This document shows, piece after piece, positions 60,078 to 64,000 of a stretch of DNA of 64,000 bases (its first letter is position 1; every line of letters begins with the position of its first letter). The notes beneath the pieces were generated by a model that was not told the DNA's origin, did not search any database, and saw only the letters and a list, made by a program, of their open reading frames with translations. The stretch is from the NCBI RefSeq assembly GCF_047123305.1, contig NZ_CP138918.1, positions 2,542,001 to 2,606,000 on the forward strand. Reading direction: 5' to 3'. Position numbers and translations under genes: made by a program. This DNA is from Thalassobius sp047123305. Lineage in GTDB: Bacteria > Pseudomonadota > Alphaproteobacteria > Rhodobacterales > Rhodobacteraceae.

Positions 60078-61829
60078 TTAGTCCCAGCAGTTGACCAGAA
60101 CGGTCAGCCCAGCGGCTTTGGTGGTCAGATCTTCCGGCGCCATCGAGGCAAGGAGATCGGTCGAGGTGGGCGAAACGCCGACACTGCCGAGGAAGCCTTC
60201 GATCGCGGCGGCGTCCAGAGCAAAGCTGACGTCTCCGGGCAGTTGCTTGCCCCCTTCGGCGCGCGGCAGCAGCATGCCCATGACGGCACCACCAGCGTCA
60301 AACACCGGGCCACCTGTGTCACCGGGCAGGGCGGCCAGTGCCAGGCGGGCCAGCTCTTCTTCGCCAGCCAGACCTGCAACATCGGCCAGTTTGCCGAAAG
60401 TCAGGGTCGGGGCACCCAGCACGCCGCCGTAGGAGTAGCCGGCCACCGCAACATCGGATTGCAGGCGCGGGGTGGCGCGCTGCAGCTCTGCCACTTGGGC
60501 CGGAGCCAGCGATTGCGCTGGTTTCAGCGCCGCCAGACCCAGGGCGGCGTCGACTCCGATCACCTCGGCGGCGATCCCGTCTTCCAGGGTGATGCGGGTA
60601 CAGGCGTCAACCGCCTGCGCGGTGGTCACAACGGTGCCGTTGCCATCCACAAAGAAGCCCGAACGCGACATGCGCGGCTTGCGGATCTGCAGGCCGGACA
60701 GCAGGTCAATGCGCTGTGCTTCGTTGTTGCCCGCGGCAGGGCTCATCACACCGTCAAGACGGGCAAAGCTTTCCTGCATCAGACCCAACAAACGGGTGCG
60801 GCGCTCTTCGTCGCCGGCGGGCCAGATCAGGGTGAAGCCTTTGATCTCACCGTCTTTCAGCGCAACCTGCGTGTGCGATACGATAGAAGCGTTTTCGCCG
60901 ATCAGCACAAAGCTGTCCTTGCGCCGTTCGCGGTCGCCTTCCAGCGGCACGATCTCCAGCGTTTGCATGATGTCGTAAAGGCCAAACAGCGTTTTCTGAT
61001 CGCCGGGCTGCGAAATCAGCAGCACACGGGCACCGTTCACAAAGCCGGATGCATTGAACTGGGCGTAGGGCGCCTCATATTTGGCGAATTGAACCGCGCC
61101 AAGGGGCAGGCGCATTTCGATACCGGCAGTGGTGTCCGACACCAGTTGCAGCTCCAGCCCGTCCAGAATGGCGTTATACTGGCGCAGCAGCTCGGCGCGC
61201 TGACGGGTGGTCAGAATGCCGGTCTGGTCGAACCCATTGTCCGACTGCCAGGCCGACATCGAGCCACGGGTGCCACGGCCAAAAGCGCCGTCGATGGCCG
61301 AGTTGTAATACCCTGCCCACTGCAACATGCGCTGCAGTTCTTTGCGCTCTTCTCTGCTGAGCTGCGCCTCTGAACGGCGGGCCTCTGCTTTGGTTTCATC
61401 CGGTTCCTGCACAACGGGTGTGGCCACGGGTTCCGCTGCCGGTGTTGCCGGTTCGGTTGTCACACTTGGTTCCACATTGGCAATCACCGCACCCCCAACC
61501 GGCCAGAACTGCTGGCCATAGGCGCGCGAGAACGCGATATAGCTGTCGCGTGGGATCTTGCCCTCGGCGCGCAGAACCTGCAGCACCTGTTCCGCATCGG
61601 TGCGGCTGTAGGGGCCAAGCGCGATGGCATACCAGCCACCACCCATGGCAAAGCCGTTCACATCCTCAACCGCGACGGAATAGTCGCGAATCCGCTCTTG
61701 CGCGGTGGCGAGGTTGGGCTGGGCTTCGACTTGAACCCAAACCTGGGCCTCCTGCGCTGTCGCAACCCGCGTCAGCATCAAAAGCGCCACAATGGGCGTC
61801 AAAAAGTAAGAAACAAATGTTCGCATCAT
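60078..61829 (-). CDS. SPOR / peptidoglycan-binding / trypsin-fold protein with degenerate catalytic triad
   Basis: A 583-residue exported protein (signal peptide from MMRTFVSYFLTPIVALL, cut after ATAQ). Next comes an SPOR-like domain (about 27-110, YAIALGPYSRTDAEQVLQ), a Pro/Glu linker, a PG_binding-type domain (about 160-210, LQRMLQWAGYYNSAIDGAFGR), then a trypsin-like beta-barrel. The protease triad appears lost: the His position reads TTAQAV (Gln405), the Asp position reads LGLAALK (Gly431) and the nucleophile loop is GDTGGPVF (Thr505). Thus it is probably a pseudo-protease or an unusual enzyme. It likely acts at the cell wall. The ATG one codon later is also possible. Confidence 0.85.
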   Translation of the reverse strand: MMRTFVSYFLTPIVALLMLTRVATAQEAQVWVQVEAQPNLATAQERIRDYSVAVEDVNGFAMGGGWYAIALGPYSRTDAEQVLQVLRAEGKIPRDSYIAFSRAYGQQFWPVGGAVIANVEPSVTTEPATPAAEPVATPVVQEPDETKAEARRSEAQLSREERKELQRMLQWAGYYNSAIDGAFGRGTRGSMSAWQSDNGFDQTGILTTRQRAELLRQYNAILDGLELQLVSDTTAGIEMRLPLGAVQFAKYEAPYAQFNASGFVNGARVLLISQPGDQKTLFGLYDIMQTLEIVPLEGDRERRKDSFVLIGENASIVSHTQVALKDGEIKGFTLIWPAGDEERRTRLLGLMQESFARLDGVMSPAAGNNEAQRIDLLSGLQIRKPRMSRSGFFVDGNGTVVTTAQAVDACTRITLEDGIAAEVIGVDAALGLAALKPAQSLAPAQVAELQRATPRLQSDVAVAGYSYGGVLGAPTLTFGKLADVAGLAGEEELARLALAALPGDTGGPVFDAGGAVMGMLLPRAEGGKQLPGDVSFALDAAAIEGFLGSVGVSPTSTDLLASMAPEDLTTKAAGLTVLVNCWD

Positions 61830-62037
61830 AATTAGAAGTATCCTTGCCGTTCGCATTGCTACGATTGCGGGCTGTTTTATCAAATTCGCCGCCCTATGCA
61901 CTTAAATAATGCGTCAGGCTGCAATTGACCCCAGCCTGTTGCCCTCGTAGTTAGAGCGAGAAAATTCACACGAGGGTGCTTTGGGCCCTCTTTGGCCTGT
62001 TTGGGGCCGCTTTAACGCAGGGATCACGGCAAAGATC

Positions 62038-62988
62038 ATGGCAGAGACGATCAGCAAACCGCGCAGTTTCCAGGAGATCATTCTGAGGCTTCAGGCCTAT
62101 TGGGCCGGTCAGGGCTGCGCTGTGATGCAGCCTTATGACATGGAGGTGGGGGCAGGGACCTTCCACCCGGCGACTACTCTGCGGTCGCTGGGCTCCAAGC
62201 CCTGGGCCGCAGCCTATGTGCAACCGTCGCGTCGCCCGACCGACGGGCGCTACGGGGAGAACCCGAACCGTCTGCAGCACTATTACCAGTATCAAGTGCT
62301 CATCAAACCCTCGCCGCCGAACCTGCAGGAGCTCTACCTTGGCTCCTTGGCGGCGATTGGCATCGACATGGAAATGCATGACATTCGCTTTGTTGAGGAT
62401 GACTGGGAAAGCCCGACGCTGGGCGCCTGGGGGCTGGGCTGGGAAGTCTGGTGTGACGGGATGGAAGTCAGCCAGTTCACCTATTTCCAACAGGTCGGCG
62501 GCCATGACTGCGCACCTGTTTCGGGTGAGCTGACCTACGGGTTGGAACGTTTGGCGATGTATATTCTGGGTGTGGATCACGTGATGGACATGCCGTTCAA
62601 CGATCCCGACGGCACCATTGCGCTGTCCTACGGGGACGTCTTCAAGCAGACCGAAGAAGAATACGCCCGCTGGAACTTTGACGTGGCCAACACAGATGTG
62701 CTGCTGAAACAGTTCGAAGAGGCCGAAGCCGAATGCGAATCCATTCTGGCCAAAGAGCACCTCGACCCGAAAACCGGCAAACGCATCATCATGGCGCACC
62801 CTGCCTATGACCAGTGCATCAAGGCGAGCCACCTGTTCAACCTCTTGGACGCGCGCGGCGTGATCTCGGTCACTGAACGTCAAGCCTATATCGGTCGCGT
62901 CCGTGCGCTGGCCAAACAATGCGCTGACGCCTTTGTGCTGACCGAGGCCGGGGGATTTGACGCTGCCAAGGCAGAGGCGGGCGCGTAA
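62038..62988 (+). CDS. glyQ: Glycine--tRNA ligase alpha subunit
   Basis: A 316-residue catalytic subunit of the tetrameric glycyl-tRNA synthetase. It reads SFQEIILRLQAYWAGQGCAVMQPYDMEVGAGTFHP in part, then SRRPTDGRYGENPNR, the motif 2 region and GWEVWCDGMEVSQFTYFQQVGG. I use the ATG at 62038; TTG 19 codons upstream is unlikely. The following gene starts immediately after its stop. Confidence 0.96.
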   Translation: MAETISKPRSFQEIILRLQAYWAGQGCAVMQPYDMEVGAGTFHPATTLRSLGSKPWAAAYVQPSRRPTDGRYGENPNRLQHYYQYQVLIKPSPPNLQELYLGSLAAIGIDMEMHDIRFVEDDWESPTLGAWGLGWEVWCDGMEVSQFTYFQQVGGHDCAPVSGELTYGLERLAMYILGVDHVMDMPFNDPDGTIALSYGDVFKQTEEEYARWNFDVANTDVLLKQFEEAEAECESILAKEHLDPKTGKRIIMAHPAYDQCIKASHLFNLLDARGVISVTERQAYIGRVRALAKQCADAFVLTEAGGFDAAKAEAGA

Positions 62989-63516
62989 ATGTCCGGAAAA
63001 ATCTTTGCGGGGGCGTTGGTTGTCTTGTCGATCGTAGCTGGCATTGCGATGTATTATCTGCAGGTCTACGCCTATTATGATGAGGTGCAGGCCAATGGCA
63101 CCAATGATGTGGTGATGACCTCGCTGGCTTCTGGTCAGGCTGAGCCGATCCTTTATCAGGACTATCAGGCCATCGACTCTGACAGCTCCCCGATCCGCTA
63201 TCGTGCCTGTTTCACCACTTCGATGAGCCAGGCCATGATGACCGAGACCTATGAGCTCTACGACAGTCCCGAACCGCTGGTCGCGCCCAGCTGGTTTGAC
63301 TGTTTCGACGCCAAAGAAGTGGGGGCTGCGCTGGAAAGCGGCAAAGCCCTGGCCTTTATGGGACAGGAAAACCACCTCTATGGCATTGACCGTATCGTCG
63401 CCGTGATGGACGACGGTCGCGGCTTTGTCTGGCACCAGATTAATCATTGCGGTGAGGTTGTGTTTGACGGCCAACCCACCCCCGCAGACTGCCCCACACC
63501 CCCGGAAGGCGACTGA
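62989..63516 (+). CDS. DUF6446-like membrane-anchored protein between glyQ and glyS
   Basis: A 175-residue protein with one N-terminal membrane anchor (IFAGALVVLSIVAGIAMYYL) and a periplasmic domain. Cysteines lie in YRACFTTS, FDCFDAKE, NHCGEV and ADCPTP, suggesting two disulfides. The start is directly adjacent to the glyQ stop (TAAATG) and the end overlaps the spacing to glyS by one base (TGATATG). It is conserved at this position in Rhodobacteraceae. Function unknown; a role linked to translation is not evident from the sequence. Confidence 0.8.
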   Translation: MSGKIFAGALVVLSIVAGIAMYYLQVYAYYDEVQANGTNDVVMTSLASGQAEPILYQDYQAIDSDSSPIRYRACFTTSMSQAMMTETYELYDSPEPLVAPSWFDCFDAKEVGAALESGKALAFMGQENHLYGIDRIVAVMDDGRGFVWHQINHCGEVVFDGQPTPADCPTPPEGD

Positions 63517-63517
63517 T

Positions 63518-64000
63518 ATGCCCGATTTGCTGATCGAACTCTTTTCCGAAGAAATCCCCGCCCGCATGCAAGGCAAGGCGGCGGATGATCTGAAAAAACG
63601 CATCACCGATGGTCTGGTCGAGGCGGGCCTGACCTATGGCGGCGCCGTGGCCCTTTCGACCCCGCGCCGGCTGACGCTGGCGCTGGAAGGTCTGCTGGCC
63701 GAAAGCCCCACCGTGCGCGAAGAGCGCAAAGGCCCGAAAGTGGGCGCACCAGAGAAAGCCATCGAAGGCTTCCTGCGCGGTGCAGGTGTCACGATGGACC
63801 AGCTGGAAGAGCGCGACACCCCGAAAGGGGCGGTCTATTTCGCCACCATCGAAAAGCCCGGCCGTCCGGCGGCCGCGATCATTGCCGAGGTGCTGGAAGC
63901 CACCATTCGCAACTTCCCCTGGCCGAAATCCATGCGCTGGGGCGCAGGATCGTTGCGTTGGGTGCGTCCGCTGCACTCGATTCTTTGCATCCTGACCAAT
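63518..64000 (+). CDS. glyS: Glycine--tRNA ligase beta subunit (partial)
   Basis: The first 161 codons; the gene runs off the right edge. It opens MPDLLIELFSEEIPARMQ, then STPRRLTLALEGL and GPKVGAPEKAIEGFLRGAG, all typical of GlyS. It encodes the tRNA-binding subunit that pairs with GlyQ. The start follows the preceding stop by one base, so glyQ / small protein / glyS are one operon. Confidence 0.96.
   Translation, partial: MPDLLIELFSEEIPARMQGKAADDLKKRITDGLVEAGLTYGGAVALSTPRRLTLALEGLLAESPTVREERKGPKVGAPEKAIEGFLRGAGVTMDQLEERDTPKGAVYFATIEKPGRPAAAIIAEVLEATIRNFPWPKSMRWGAGSLRWVRPLHSILCILTN

Noticed and set aside
61966..63606. Opposite-strand open frame (546 codons) spanning glyQ, the small gene and the glyS start
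   Set aside because: It crosses three real genes on the other strand and shows no recognisable motif.

Overview
The window is a chromosomal segment of a member of the Rhodobacteraceae, most likely the Roseobacter group. This rests on gene content and order: an ectoine-type catabolic cluster with AsnC, semialdehyde dehydrogenase and aminotransferase genes; a SAM-II riboswitch before metZ; the ftsY / EamA / yciB order; a small membrane-protein gene between glyQ and glyS; and high GC with strong GC3 bias. It is compact and gene-dense, about 63 protein genes. I see no rRNA, tRNA, CRISPR array, insertion sequence or prophage.

Layout. 1-7.4 kb: an ectoine-type catabolic locus in two divergent arms. 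The minus arm holds an M24 ectoine hydrolase, an M20/ArgE-type deacetylase, an FCD-GntR regulator and a partial enolase-superfamily gene. The plus arm holds AsnC, semialdehyde dehydrogenase and class III aminotransferase genes. A perfect palindrome lies between the arms. 7.4-14.3 kb: metG, hydrolase, aldo/keto reductase, EamA transporter, Nudix and DUF983 genes. 14.6-16.7 kb: a small stress-type operon of secreted EF-hand protein, ECF sigma factor, one-TM putative anti-sigma and Spy/CpxP-like periplasmic protein. 16.7-21.8 kb: two diguanylate cyclases, one a PleD-like protein with degenerate receiver domains, the other an HNOBA-GGDEF protein translationally coupled to an H-NOX-fold protein that lacks the heme-ligating histidine. 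21.9-30.7 kb: a long acidic low-complexity protein, thiN, an EamA transporter, a lower-GC orphan patch, sdaA, rpiA and gor. 30.8-34.9 kb: hflK-hflC-DUF2065 and a Do-family protease, an envelope quality-control block.

35-41 kb: lipoprotein, ferredoxin, PAS-LuxR regulator, purD and xseA. 41.2-48.2 kb: a complete oligopeptide-type ABC importer with two tandem substrate-binding proteins, two permeases and a fused double ATPase. 48.3-53.9 kb: AlkB-like hydroxylase, YhhN, ftsY, EamA, yciB. 53.9-57.4 kb: GST, SAM-II riboswitch with terminator before metZ, folE2. 57.5-64 kb: small proteins, trkH, an SPOR / peptidoglycan-binding / trypsin-fold protein whose catalytic triad is replaced, then glyQ, a DUF6446-like gene and the start of glyS.

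The most unusual items are the apparently heme-less H-NOX with its GGDEF partner (20.06-21.79 kb), the SPOR-linked pseudo-protease (60.08-61.83 kb), the PleD-like protein without phosphoacceptor aspartates (16.7-18.1 kb) and the EF-hand / ECF operon. Domain calls come from reading translated sequence by eye; no database search was run.
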